A stretch of DNA of 48,452 nt from Bacteroidota bacterium (GTDB lineage Bacteria > Bacteroidota > Ignavibacteria > Kapaibacteriales > UBA2268): assembly GCA_029974985.1 (NCBI GenBank), contig JARKQC010000274.1, positions 1 through 48,452 of the forward strand. The letters run 5' to 3'. The translations under genes were made by a program, and so were the position numbers. Of this stretch, positions 8,343-17,647 are shown piece by piece; the first letter of the stretch is position 1; the number at the start of each line of letters is the position of its first letter. The notes beneath the pieces were generated by a model. The model searched no databases. It was not told the origin of the DNA and saw only the letters and a list, made by a program, of their open reading frames with translations.

Positions 8343-11300
8343 ATGAAGTTATTCAAACATTTTTTAGCATTAGTAATCTTCATTTTTGCTATTACTAATG
8401 TAGCACATTCAGCTCACTATACTTTCAACAACAATACTGATAATAATATGACTATCGTATTATTAGCTGATGGAAGTGTTAAGATTGGAAATGATCCAGT
8501 ATCTGTAGGGGACGAGATTGCGGCATTTACATCTGCTGGAGTTTGTGTTGGTGCAGTTATTTGGGATGGAAATAATACTGCTTTAGCTGTTTTTGGATTT
8601 AATACAAACACAAATCCAAATGGACCTAAACCAAATGATATTATTTATTTTCGTGTTTGGGATGATTCCGAAGGTGTTGAGTATTCGAGTGTAAGTACTG
8701 TTTTTGAACAAAACCCACCTTTTGATGTGTTTAGTAATGTGTATCAAGTAAATGGTTTTGCAAAAATTAATTCATTAATCGCTGCAAAAAAACCCGCTAA
8801 ACCAAGCTTTACAAATCCAACGAATAATGCTTATGGTGTTGCTTTAAGTGGTAATTTAACTATTAATGCTGCTGCGGGTGCCAATACTCATACTATTCAA
8901 CTTTCTACTGTAAATACTTTTGTAACTACATTAGTTAATGCATCTGGTAATATCACAAGTGCGGCTTATAATAATTTATCATATAATACAACTTATTATG
9001 CAAGAGCACGCGGAACTAATGGAGAAGGTGATGGCGAGTGGGAAAATATTTCATTTACTACTTTGCTTTCAACTCCTACATTAAATTCACCTAATGATAA
9101 TTCAAAAGGATTAAATGAATCAGCGGTTAGTTTTGCTTGGAGTAATGTATCTGGAGCAACTTCATATTTAGTTCAGGTATCAAAAGTTCAAACATTTGCT
9201 AGTGGTATAACTGAAAAAACTGTAAATGTTAATTCTGCTACAATTAATGGATTAGATGTTTATTCAGACTATTATTGGCGAGTAAAAGCTCAGAATTCAA
9301 GTGGCAATTTTAGTAACTTCTCTGCAGTTAGAACATTTAAGACTCGCGTTGGTGTACCGGTTATCACATCACCAGCGAATAATGCAAAAGGTGTTGCAGT
9401 TAATGGTAATGTTACTTGGAATGCAGTATCCGGTGCAACAAGTTATGATATTGTTATTAAAAAATTGCCAAATACTATAATCTACAACACTAGTACATCT
9501 GCTACTTCATTTAGTATGTCCAATCTCGATAATTTTACAGATTATGAGATTAATTTAAATGCTAAAAATGCTGACGGTGTTGGCGATAAGGCAACAAGTA
9601 CATTTAAAACTATTATTGGCGTACCAAGTCTTGTAAGCCCAGCAAATAATTCATTTGACCAAGCATTAGCTGGAAATCTTAGTTGGAATGCTGTTGCGGG
9701 TGCAACGTCTTATGATGTACAATTAGCAAGTGATGTTAATTTCAATACAATCGTATTTAGTCAAAATGATGTTAATATTGTTAATGTTGCTTATGCTGGA
9801 TTAAATACAAATCAAAAATATTATTGGCGAGTAAGAGCAAAAAATGCTGATGGAACAAGTGCTTATTCAAATGTATTTGCATTTACAACTATATTAGCCG
9901 CTCCAGTTTTAGCAAGTCCAACTAATAATCAAACTCAAGTTTCATTAACTCCAACATTATCATGGAATGCTGTTGCGGGTGCTACAAGTTATCAAGTACA
10001 AGTTTCAACAAATAATACATTTACAAATATTGTACAAGATTATACAGTTAATACAACAAGCAAAGCTATTTCAGAATTAAATAGTAAAACTAATTATTTC
10101 TGGAGAGTTCGCGGATTTAATGTTAATAGTAATGGACAGTATTCTAATACTTTCAAATTTACTACTATGCTTGGTAAAGTTGTATTAAGCACTCCTATTA
10201 ATGGTGCACAAGGTATTATTGCGGCAAATGGCTCGTTAAATTGGCAATCATTAACCGGAGCAACAAGTTATGATTTATTAGTATCAACTAATTCAGACCT
10301 TACAGCTCCTATAATAAATGTTAATGTAGCTAATAATTCATATAATTATAATGGATTAAATAATAATACTACTTATTATTGGGCTGTTAAAGGTCGCGAT
10401 GCAGACGGTCCTGGTGCTATTTCTGATACTTGGAATTTTGGAACTCAGGTTCTTGCTCCAAATTTATTAACTCCAGCTAATAATGCTACTAACATTCCTT
10501 TACAAGGATCATGCACTTGGTCTGCAGTTGCTGGTGCAACTTCTTATCAAGTACAAATTGCTACTGATAATACATTTAACAATATAGTATTTGACCAAAG
10601 TGGAATTAATGGAACAAGCACAAATTATTCGGGATTAGTTACTAATTCTAATCATTATTGGAGAGTTCGTGGTTATAAAGGTACGGGAGCGGGAATTTTC
10701 TCATCAGTCTTTACTTTCAAGACTATGGCTTTACCACCTCCTACTGCTATTTTCCCACCGAATAATGCAATAGATTTATATTCAACAGTTAATTTTGTCT
10801 GGCAAGCTGTACAAAATGCTACTGGATATAATTTAAGAGTAGCTACTGATGTTGGAATGCTTAATGTTATTAAAACAATTAATAATATTCAAGGAACACA
10901 AAAAACAGTTACTGATTTCATTTTAGAAAGAACATATTTCTGGCAAGTTCAAACTATTAGTGCTGAAGGGGTAAGTAATTGGTCGCCAGCATTTAAGTTC
11001 TCTACACTCGAACCAATTTATTTTGATGGTGATTTAACAATTTGTGAAAATAAACAAGCAACTTATTCAATTCATATTTCTCCATTAGTTGATTATAATT
11101 GGACTGTTACAGGTGGTACTGTTGTAGGCTCATCTACAAGTAATACTGTAAAAGTTAATTGGGGGGCTGCTGGTCAAGGCACAATTAAATTGACAAGAAC
11201 TTCTGCTGCTTGGGGTAATTATTCAGATAATTTAACAAAAAATATTGTTAAAACAAGTGTTGCCAATGTTGATGTTACTTTAAATGCAAATACTTACTAT

Positions 11301-12326
11301 CCAAATAAAGCTTGTTTGAGCGAACCAGTCTCGATGACTGCTACAATTAATAGCACAAATACATTCTCTTATGTTTGGAAATTAAATAATATAGTTGTAT
11401 CAAATGACAAGGATTTTGTTTATACATTTACTAACACTGGAACATATAATTTTGTGTTTACTGCAATTGGTGATGAATGTGAATACGGCACTGCAAATAT
11501 TAGCGTAGTTGTTGATGGTAACTGCCCAATTACTGTTGTTCATGATGATATTTATACTTGTAAAAATAGCTCACCAATACTAACTAACGAAGTATTTGGT
11601 GGTTCGGGCAACTTTACTTATTCTTGGTCTCCAGCTAATGATTTTGTAAATGCAAGTGTTCAAAGACCAATTGTAAAATCTGCAGTATTTACAAAGAATT
11701 ATTATCTTACAGTTAAAGATGTTGCTAATAATAATACTGTAACAGAGGTATTTACAGTAAATGTTTACTCAACTCCAACTGTTTCATTTAGTCCAGCATC
11801 ATTGAAAGTTAAAAATAATAGTGCGATTGATTTGACTGATCCATCTACTGTAATGATTACAATTACAGGTGGTACTACTCCATATACTCAATATTGGAGA
11901 GACATTAATGGAAATCAAATAGACCCAACTAACTTATTCCCACAAATGGGTACTAATCGCTATTATTTAACAGTAACTGATGATAATGGTTGTACTTCTG
12001 TTGAAAAACAATATATTGTTATTAGAAGCGCATCGAAAGATTTATTTGATTTAGACTTAACAATTGGTCTAAATGGTTTTGGTACTTTAATTACTTATCC
12101 AAATCCAGTAGTTAATGAATTAAACGTAGTTGCTGATTTTGAAAGTAATCAAAATGTAAGACTAAGAATTATGAATATGATTGGTCAAAATGTATATTCA
12201 TTAGATTTAGGTAATATAGATGTTTATACTGGTAATTTAGATTTATCCAAATTATCTGCTGGTGTTTATACTTTAATTATCGAATCTGATTTAAATACAT
12301 TTACTAAGACATTTATAAAACAATAA
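8343..12326 (+). CDS. Large fibronectin-III-like repeat surface protein, T9SS substrate
   Basis: 1,327 residues. The start is ATG 8343, with AGGTGA at 8333-8338 just upstream and a signal peptide (MKLFKHFLALVIFIFAITNV then AHSA). Order of domains: an N-terminal ~120-residue beta domain common in T9SS proteins (VSVGDEIAAF, GVCVGAVIWDG); eight fibronectin-III-like repeats of ~90 residues, each opening with a P-x-NN-type turn and a W-x-x-V-x-GATSY core (nt ~8790-11010); two PKD-like Ig domains with paired Cys (near CENKQATYSI and CPITVVHDDIYTCKNSSP); and a type A sorting domain (TYPNPVVNELNVV ... LSAGVYTLIIES). Likely an outer-surface adhesin or scaffold. No catalytic domain is seen. Repeats 3, 4, 5 and 7 are the most alike. 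It ends at a strong hairpin shared with argS. Confidence 0.88.
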   Translation: MKLFKHFLALVIFIFAITNVAHSAHYTFNNNTDNNMTIVLLADGSVKIGNDPVSVGDEIAAFTSAGVCVGAVIWDGNNTALAVFGFNTNTNPNGPKPNDIIYFRVWDDSEGVEYSSVSTVFEQNPPFDVFSNVYQVNGFAKINSLIAAKKPAKPSFTNPTNNAYGVALSGNLTINAAAGANTHTIQLSTVNTFVTTLVNASGNITSAAYNNLSYNTTYYARARGTNGEGDGEWENISFTTLLSTPTLNSPNDNSKGLNESAVSFAWSNVSGATSYLVQVSKVQTFASGITEKTVNVNSATINGLDVYSDYYWRVKAQNSSGNFSNFSAVRTFKTRVGVPVITSPANNAKGVAVNGNVTWNAVSGATSYDIVIKKLPNTIIYNTSTSATSFSMSNLDNFTDYEINLNAKNADGVGDKATSTFKTIIGVPSLVSPANNSFDQALAGNLSWNAVAGATSYDVQLASDVNFNTIVFSQNDVNIVNVAYAGLNTNQKYYWRVRAKNADGTSAYSNVFAFTTILAAPVLASPTNNQTQVSLTPTLSWNAVAGATSYQVQVSTNNTFTNIVQDYTVNTTSKAISELNSKTNYFWRVRGFNVNSNGQYSNTFKFTTMLGKVVLSTPINGAQGIIAANGSLNWQSLTGATSYDLLVSTNSDLTAPIINVNVANNSYNYNGLNNNTTYYWAVKGRDADGPGAISDTWNFGTQVLAPNLLTPANNATNIPLQGSCTWSAVAGATSYQVQIATDNTFNNIVFDQSGINGTSTNYSGLVTNSNHYWRVRGYKGTGAGIFSSVFTFKTMALPPPTAIFPPNNAIDLYSTVNFVWQAVQNATGYNLRVATDVGMLNVIKTINNIQGTQKTVTDFILERTYFWQVQTISAEGVSNWSPAFKFSTLEPIYFDGDLTICENKQATYSIHISPLVDYNWTVTGGTVVGSSTSNTVKVNWGAAGQGTIKLTRTSAAWGNYSDNLTKNIVKTSVANVDVTLNANTYYPNKACLSEPVSMTATINSTNTFSYVWKLNNIVVSNDKDFVYTFTNTGTYNFVFTAIGDECEYGTANISVVVDGNCPITVVHDDIYTCKNSSPILTNEVFGGSGNFTYSWSPANDFVNASVQRPIVKSAVFTKNYYLTVKDVANNNTVTEVFTVNVYSTPTVSFSPASLKVKNNSAIDLTDPSTVMITITGGTTPYTQYWRDINGNQIDPTNLFPQMGTNRYYLTVTDDNGCTSVEKQYIVIRSASKDLFDLDLTIGLNGFGTLITYPNPVVNELNVVADFESNQNVRLRIMNMIGQNVYSLDLGNIDVYTGNLDLSKLSAGVYTLIIESDLNTFTKTFIKQ
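8790..11010 (+). repeat. Array of eight fibronectin-III-like coding repeats
   Basis: Eight tandem units of ~270-290 bp begin near 8790, 9066, 9349, 9615, 9895, 10170, 10450 and 10727. The recurring nucleotide core encodes WNAV(S/A)GATSY. The units are diverged, so they are old duplications, but the shared core could still support recombination and changes in copy number. Confidence 0.8.
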
Positions 12327-12343
12327 GTTTTATAAAATGCATC

Positions 12344-12382
12344 AAAAAAAGCAGTCTTATTAATTTGGGACTGCTTTTTTTT
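12344..12382. terminator. Bidirectional terminator between repeat protein and argS
   Basis: A7-GCAGTC (12344-12356) pairs with GACTGC-T8 (12369-12382) around a 12-base loop. The symmetric A and T tails give a T run after the hairpin on both strands, so it can end the plus-strand T9SS gene and the minus-strand argS operon. Confidence 0.85.
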
Positions 12383-12435
12383 ATTTGTGTAATTGTGTTA
12401 TTAATTCAAATAAACTCTATTTTGAAATTTGTTAT

Positions 12436-14067
12436 CTACATTCTTTCGGGTGCATTAATTCCAAGAATACTAAGTCCATTACCTAAAACTGAACGAGTAG
12501 CTTCAGCAAGTTTTAATCTTGCGGCGCCAAGAGTTTCATCAATTCCAATAATCCTACAATTATGGTAGAAAATATGAAATAGCGAGGCTAAATCCCTTAA
12601 ATATTCTGCAACAATATGTGGTTCAAATTTATTTGCTGAATTTCTAATAGTTTCTGGAAATAATAATAATTTCTTAATTAAATTAAGTTCTTCATTAGAT
12701 TTTAACAAATTCAAATCATACTTTAATTTTGATAATTCATTTGCTTTATCGAAAATCGAACAAATTCGAGCATAAGCATATTGCAAATAAAATACGGGAT
12801 TTCTTTCACTTTGCTCTTTTGCTAAGGCTAAATCAAATTCTAAATGCGTTCCTATGCTACGCATTAAAAGGAAAAATCTAACGACATCCTCTCCAACTTC
12901 ATCAAGTAAATCATCAAGAGTATAGCTTTTCCCCGTTCTTTTACTCATTTTAACGAGTTCACCATTTTCAGTCAAACTTACAAATTGATGAATCAATACT
13001 TTTACTTGTTCAGGGTTATAACCGAGAGCTTTTATACCCGCCATAACATCGGGTACGGTTGCAATATGGTCAGCACCAAAAACATCAACAATAATATCAA
13101 ATCCACGTTTAAATTTTTCTCTATGATATGCAATATCTGGCAATCTATATGTAGGCTCACCAGTTGATTTAACGATTACTCTATCGTTTTCAAGCCCCAT
13201 TTCTGAAAGTCGTAGCCATAAAGCACCTTCTTTTTCATAAGCAAGATTTAACTTTTTAAATTCATCTATTACAGCTGCAATTTTTCCTTCTGTATATAAA
13301 GAGTCCTCATTATAAAATACTTCTTGCGAAATTTTCATTCTTTTAAGAGTATTTTTAATTTTATCGAAGCACCATTCCTCACCTTTTTTTCTGCATAATT
13401 CCAATACTTCGTTTTCATTACCTTCGATTTTCTGTGGATATTCTTCTTTTAACTCGCTTGCGATAATTTTTATATATTCTCCAAAATATCCATCTTCGGG
13501 AAATTGAAAATCACTATTATCAATTTGCATATATCTTGCATATATAGATTTAGCAAGATTATTCATTTGATTTCCAGCATTATTGAAATAATACTCACGA
13601 GTTACATCATAGCCAATCCATTGATATAAATTTGCGATTGTATCTCCAATAACTGCATTACGCCCATGCCCTAAATGTAATAATCCCGTAGGATTTGCGC
13701 TTACATATTCAACATTTACTTTTTTGCCTTTACCAATCTCTTGTTTTCCAAAACTATCAATTTCATTTAATATAGTTGTTAAACATTCAATTATGTATGA
13801 GTTTGTAAAAGTAAAATTAATAAATCCGGGTCCAGCAATTTCAACTTTTTCAATAATATTCTTATCAAATGAAGTTAAATTGATTATATTTTCGGCAATT
13901 TTTCGAGGTGGCATACCCAATTGTTTGCTAAGTTGCATAGCAATATTTACTGACAAATCGCCGTGAGCTGAATTTTTAGGAATATCACAATTAATATCTA
14001 TATTGATATCTGTATAAATTTTTCCAATAGATTCTGATAAAATATTGATAATTTTTTCTTTTAACAT
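12436..14067 (-). CDS. argS: Arginyl-tRNA synthetase
   Basis: 543 residues. A class I aminoacyl-tRNA synthetase that charges tRNA-Arg with arginine in the cytoplasm. The N-terminal additional domain (residues 1-~110) is followed by the HIGH-type signature HLGHGR (131-136) within ANPTGLLHLGHGR, and by the KMSK loop (373-376, VKMSKRTGK), which is intact here although many ArgS proteins have a variant. The C-terminal alpha-helical anticodon-binding domain ends in the typical LGINAPERM. Length is slightly below that of the E. coli enzyme but all parts are present. It begins 2 bp after the end of rsfS, so the two are cotranscribed with the LytR_C gene upstream. Confidence 0.97.
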   Translation of the reverse strand: MLKEKIINILSESIGKIYTDINIDINCDIPKNSAHGDLSVNIAMQLSKQLGMPPRKIAENIINLTSFDKNIIEKVEIAGPGFINFTFTNSYIIECLTTILNEIDSFGKQEIGKGKKVNVEYVSANPTGLLHLGHGRNAVIGDTIANLYQWIGYDVTREYYFNNAGNQMNNLAKSIYARYMQIDNSDFQFPEDGYFGEYIKIIASELKEEYPQKIEGNENEVLELCRKKGEEWCFDKIKNTLKRMKISQEVFYNEDSLYTEGKIAAVIDEFKKLNLAYEKEGALWLRLSEMGLENDRVIVKSTGEPTYRLPDIAYHREKFKRGFDIIVDVFGADHIATVPDVMAGIKALGYNPEQVKVLIHQFVSLTENGELVKMSKRTGKSYTLDDLLDEVGEDVVRFFLLMRSIGTHLEFDLALAKEQSERNPVFYLQYAYARICSIFDKANELSKLKYDLNLLKSNEELNLIKKLLLFPETIRNSANKFEPHIVAEYLRDLASLFHIFYHNCRIIGIDETLGAARLKLAEATRSVLGNGLSILGINAPERM

Positions 14068-14069
14068 TA

Positions 14070-14504
14070 TTAGCTAAATACCTTATCTTTAATAACATTT
14101 AATAAATTTTTATCTGTAATTTTTCTTAGTTCTCTTGATTCATTAAGTTCGTAGAAATTACCGTCTCCCCATAATTTTTCGAGTTTATAATAATTTCTTA
14201 TATCTTTTAAAAATATATGAATAACGACATCGAACATATCTAATAAAACCCAATCTTTTGAATCGAGCCCTTCAATTCTTGGTTTTAAAAGTCCTAAGTT
14301 TTTAATTGTTCTTTCGATATTATAAACAACGGCGTCAATTTGTGCTTCGGATTCGCAAGTACAAATAACAAAATAATTTGTGGGTGAAAATTCTAATGAA
14401 CCTAAATCAATGATAACAATATCTTTAGCTAATTTATCATCAGCAAGTTTTGCACACAAAGTTGCCAAACCTTTTGCTGATCGTGGTTTTCCATAATTTG
14501 ACAA
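14070..14504 (-). CDS. rsfS: Ribosomal silencing factor RsfS (Iojap family)
   Basis: 144 residues. RsfS binds ribosomal protein uL14 and blocks subunit joining when nutrients are scarce. The family pattern is visible: DIVIIDLGSL, then TNYFVICTCESEAQIDAV, then the conserved core GLDSKDWVLLDMFDVVIHIF and a final DIRNYYKLEKLWGD. The only fitting start is a TTG at 14504, since an in-frame stop lies just upstream. The gene lies between the LytR_C protein and argS; a LytR_C-rsfS order is seen elsewhere in this bacterial group. Confidence 0.95.
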   Translation of the reverse strand: MSNYGKPRSAKGLATLCAKLADDKLAKDIVIIDLGSLEFSPTNYFVICTCESEAQIDAVVYNIERTIKNLGLLKPRIEGLDSKDWVLLDMFDVVIHIFLKDIRNYYKLEKLWGDGNFYELNESRELRKITDKNLLNVIKDKVFS

Positions 14505-14578
14505 TATTTATAATTCCAGTAATTTTTTAAATTAATTTTTAATTATAATATAACGTTAAAAATTATAAATATTTTATA

Positions 14579-15049
14579 TTAATTTCTGAATGGTTTTAAT
14601 TCTTGAAAATCATTTCCGATTACGATAGTAGCACGAAGAAACATATTTGAGTCAATAATAGAAGTAATCATAGTATCGCGAATACCAAGTGCGTAAGCAA
14701 CTTGTTTAGCAGATTTCCCATCACCTAATCTATCAATTACTTGTGAATTATTTGTTAACAAATCACTATTGCCGATTTCAACGACGTCAAAACCTCTTGC
14801 TCTTAAAAATTCTTTTGCTTTCGATGCTAATCCTTTAACCCCACAAGCATTTAAAATATTCACTTGAATAACTTCTTGGCTATTACTTTTTTCAATACTA
14901 CTATCAATTGTAGCAGACACTGGCGGTGTAACTGCAACTCGCAATATAAATGATGTTGCCATTATGGTTACAATCAATGTTAAAAAGCCAATAATAACAT
15001 AATTTAAATGTTGGCGACCTAATTTAATTTTTAATTTACTTTTTCTCAA
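14579..15049 (-). CDS. Membrane-anchored LytR_C-domain protein
   Basis: 156 residues. A short basic cytoplasmic N-terminus (RKSKLKIKLGR) is followed by one membrane helix (~17-38) and an exported LytR/CpsA/Psr C-terminal domain (VIQVNILNACGVKGLASKAK, LRARGFDVVEIGNSD, ending IVIGNDF), residues ~60-152. The large catalytic LCP domain that transfers wall polymers is absent, so this is a stand-alone LytR_C protein of unknown function, probably acting at the cell envelope. The start is a TTG at 15049, supported by a strong AGGGGG ribosome-binding site five bases upstream. It is the first gene of the LytR_C-rsfS-argS operon and 108 bp downstream of topA. Confidence 0.88.
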   Translation of the reverse strand: MRKSKLKIKLGRQHLNYVIIGFLTLIVTIMATSFILRVAVTPPVSATIDSSIEKSNSQEVIQVNILNACGVKGLASKAKEFLRARGFDVVEIGNSDLLTNNSQVIDRLGDGKSAKQVAYALGIRDTMITSIIDSNMFLRATIVIGNDFQELKPFRN

Positions 15050-15054
15050 TTTTT

Positions 15055-15060
15055 CCCCCT
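15055..15060 (-). promoter_or_regulatory. Ribosome-binding site for the TTG-started LytR_C gene
   Basis: AGGGGG on the minus strand, five A bases before the TTG at 15049. It is stronger than most sites in this window, where many genes have no clear Shine-Dalgarno sequence, and it settles the non-ATG start. Confidence 0.7.
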
Positions 15061-15157
15061 CAAAAAATATAATTATATAGGCTTTATTATCAAATTTTAT
15101 GCCTAAATATAATTATTTAATATTTTTTTTGAAAATTATCGAAAAAATAAAATTATA

Positions 15158-17491
15158 TTATTTTTTTGTCTTTCGTGTTTTACTCTTTTTAGTTGATGAG
15201 TTTTCTATTAACTCTACACATTCATCATAAGTTAATAATTCGGGTTCAGTCCCTTTGGGTATTTTTACATTTATATTACCATCACTTATATATGGTCCGA
15301 ACCTTCCTTTTTTAATTTTTATTTTATCATTTTCAGAAAATTCTTTTATTATTGAAGTACTATTTGCAGTTTTTTTCTCGTTTAATCTTAATTCAGCTTC
15401 TTCAATTGTTATACTATATAATTCATCTTGCGAAATTGAGACAAAAGTAGAACCGTGTTTTAAGTATGGTCCGAAACGTCCAATTTGCGCGATTACATCA
15501 AGTCCATCGCTTGCTTTTCCAACAATTCGAGGCAATTCAAATAGTTTAAGTGCATCTTCTAAGTTTACTTGTTCTAATCTCATATCTTTTGTAAGTGCCG
15601 CAAATTTAGGTTTTTCTTTTTCATCGCTTTCACCTAATTGAAACATTGGTCCGAAACGTCCTATACGAGCATAAACTTTTTTTCCTGTTTTAGGGTCAAC
15701 ACCTAATTCTCGCGATTGCACAGCTTCGTTTCTTCGTATATCCGAAGCACTTATTACAGTTTCGTGAAATGGAGAATAAAATTTTGAAATCATATCTTGC
15801 CACTCTAATTTACCGTTAGCAATAATATCAAATTCCTCTTCAACTTTAGCAGTAAAACTATAATCAACGATACCCGCAAAATATTTTATCAAGAAATCAC
15901 TAACAACCGAACCCATATCAGTTGGAAATAGTTTTGATTTTTCAGTTCCGAAGATTTCTTTTTCACTTGAAATATTAATTTGTTTGTTTATTAATTCTAT
16001 TTTATAATATTCTCTTTCTTTACCTTCTCTATCTTCTTTTACTACGTATCCTCTATCGAGAATTGTGCTTATTGTAGGCGCATAAGTCGAGGGACGTCCA
16101 ATACTCATTTCTTCGAGTTTTTTAACAAGGCTTGCTTCTGTATAGCGTGGTAGAGCTTTTTTGAAAATTTGTCTTCCATAAATCATATCCATTTCAGCAT
16201 TTTCACCTTTACTCATTTTCGGAAGAATTTTTCCATTCTCATCATCATTAAAATCGTCATCAGTGCTTTCAAAATATACTTTTAAAAATCCATCGAATTT
16301 AATAACCTCACCATTTGCGATAAATACGTCATTAGAATTATTCATCGAAATAGTTGCAGTAGTTTTTTCGAGTTCAGCGTCAGACATTTGACTTGCGATT
16401 GTTCTTTTCCAAATCAATTCATAAAGACGTTGTTGGTCTTTATCTGCTTTGATTTCCACAATAGAAATATCTGTTGGTCTAATTGCTTCGTGAGCTTCTT
16501 GTGCTGAATTATTTTTTGTTTTATATTTTCTTAAATGAGAGTATTTATCACCATATTCTGATTTAATAAATTCCTTAGTACTGTTAATTGCAAATTCAGA
16601 TAAATTAAGCGAATCGGTACGCATATAAGTAATTTTTCCAGATTCATATAATTTCTGAGCCACTACCATAGTTTGTTTTACAGAAAAATTTAATTTTCTA
16701 CTTGCTTCTTGTTGTAATGTAGAAGTTGTAAAAGGTGGTGATGGCGATTTTTTACCTGGTTTAATTATTAAATCAGAAATATTATATTTAGCATCTTTTG
16801 CAATATTCAGAAATTCAGTAGCTTCTTCGAGAGTATCAAATCTTGTTTTAAGTTCAGCACTAAATTTTTTTCCTTTTTCTGTTAAAAAGTCGCCTACTAT
16901 TTTAAAAGAAGGTTCTGATTTAAAATTTAAAATTTCACGCTCTCGTTCTACAATTAATCTAACTGCAACTGATTGCACTCTACCAGCAGACAATCCTTTT
17001 TGAACTTTTTTCCATAAAATTGGTGATAATTCATATCCAACTAATCTATCTAATACTCTGCGTGCTTGTTGAGCATCAACCAAATTTTTATCAATAAGTC
17101 TTGGATTTTCTACTGCTTTTTGTATAGCATTTTTTGTAATTTCGTGAAATACAATTCTTTGAGTTTTTTTATAATCTAATCCAAGAGCCTCACATAAATG
17201 CCAAGCAATAGCCTCGCCCTCTCGGTCTTCGTCGGTTGCTAATAATATATTTTCACTATCTTTAGCATATTTTTTTAATTCAGAAACAATTTTCTTTTTA
17301 TCTTGTGGTATTTCGTAATTCGGTTTAAATTTATTTTCTATATCAATAGACATTTCTTTGTTAGGTAAATCTCTTATATGCCCAATACTTGATTTAACTA
17401 CATATTCTTTACCAAGAATTTTTTCAATAGTTTTTGCTTTTGCTGGCGACTCAACAATAACAAGCGATTTAATAGATTTTTCTTTACTCAT
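15158..17491 (-). CDS. topA: DNA topoisomerase I
   Basis: 777 residues. A type IA topoisomerase that relaxes negative supercoils. The N-terminal TOPRIM domain has E14 in VIVESPAKAKT and the metal triad D87-x-D89-x-E91 in LLATDEDREGE. The catalytic tyrosine is Y289 in ITYMRTDS. From ~residue 590, three repeated GRFGP modules (GRFGPMFQLG, GRFGPYLKHG, GRFGPYISDG) make up the C-terminal region, which lacks the four-cysteine zinc ribbons of the E. coli enzyme and ends in a Lys/Arg-rich tail (KKSKTRKTKK). This Cys-free C-terminus is normal for Bacteroidota-type TopA. It is divergent from the peroxiredoxin gene. Confidence 0.97.
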   Translation of the reverse strand: MSKEKSIKSLVIVESPAKAKTIEKILGKEYVVKSSIGHIRDLPNKEMSIDIENKFKPNYEIPQDKKKIVSELKKYAKDSENILLATDEDREGEAIAWHLCEALGLDYKKTQRIVFHEITKNAIQKAVENPRLIDKNLVDAQQARRVLDRLVGYELSPILWKKVQKGLSAGRVQSVAVRLIVEREREILNFKSEPSFKIVGDFLTEKGKKFSAELKTRFDTLEEATEFLNIAKDAKYNISDLIIKPGKKSPSPPFTTSTLQQEASRKLNFSVKQTMVVAQKLYESGKITYMRTDSLNLSEFAINSTKEFIKSEYGDKYSHLRKYKTKNNSAQEAHEAIRPTDISIVEIKADKDQQRLYELIWKRTIASQMSDAELEKTTATISMNNSNDVFIANGEVIKFDGFLKVYFESTDDDFNDDENGKILPKMSKGENAEMDMIYGRQIFKKALPRYTEASLVKKLEEMSIGRPSTYAPTISTILDRGYVVKEDREGKEREYYKIELINKQINISSEKEIFGTEKSKLFPTDMGSVVSDFLIKYFAGIVDYSFTAKVEEEFDIIANGKLEWQDMISKFYSPFHETVISASDIRRNEAVQSRELGVDPKTGKKVYARIGRFGPMFQLGESDEKEKPKFAALTKDMRLEQVNLEDALKLFELPRIVGKASDGLDVIAQIGRFGPYLKHGSTFVSISQDELYSITIEEAELRLNEKKTANSTSIIKEFSENDKIKIKKGRFGPYISDGNINVKIPKGTEPELLTYDECVELIENSSTKKSKTRKTKK

Positions 17492-17647
17492 TTTGTAAAT
17501 ATTATTTTTTTTAATTTATACAGAAATATATTTACGTTTAAATCTTATTGAAATTGCATTATTAAAGATTTTTTAATCATAATATTAATTGTTAATTATC
17601 GTCAAAATATCATTCTATATTTTTTTAATTATCACAATGGAGATACA

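Noticed and set aside
8790..11010. CRISPR-like or tandem DNA repeats
   Set aside because: The repetition follows protein domains of ~90 residues, is diverged at DNA level and has no spacer structure; it is a fibronectin-III-like coding array.
15255..15641. 128-codon open frame on the plus strand
   Set aside because: It lies antisense within topA, whose motifs are intact; its composition is that of a reverse-complement shadow.
15158..17491. TopA truncated because it lacks zinc ribbons
   Set aside because: The C-terminus carries three GRFGP modules and a basic tail, and the total length is normal for Cys-free TopA variants of this bacterial group.
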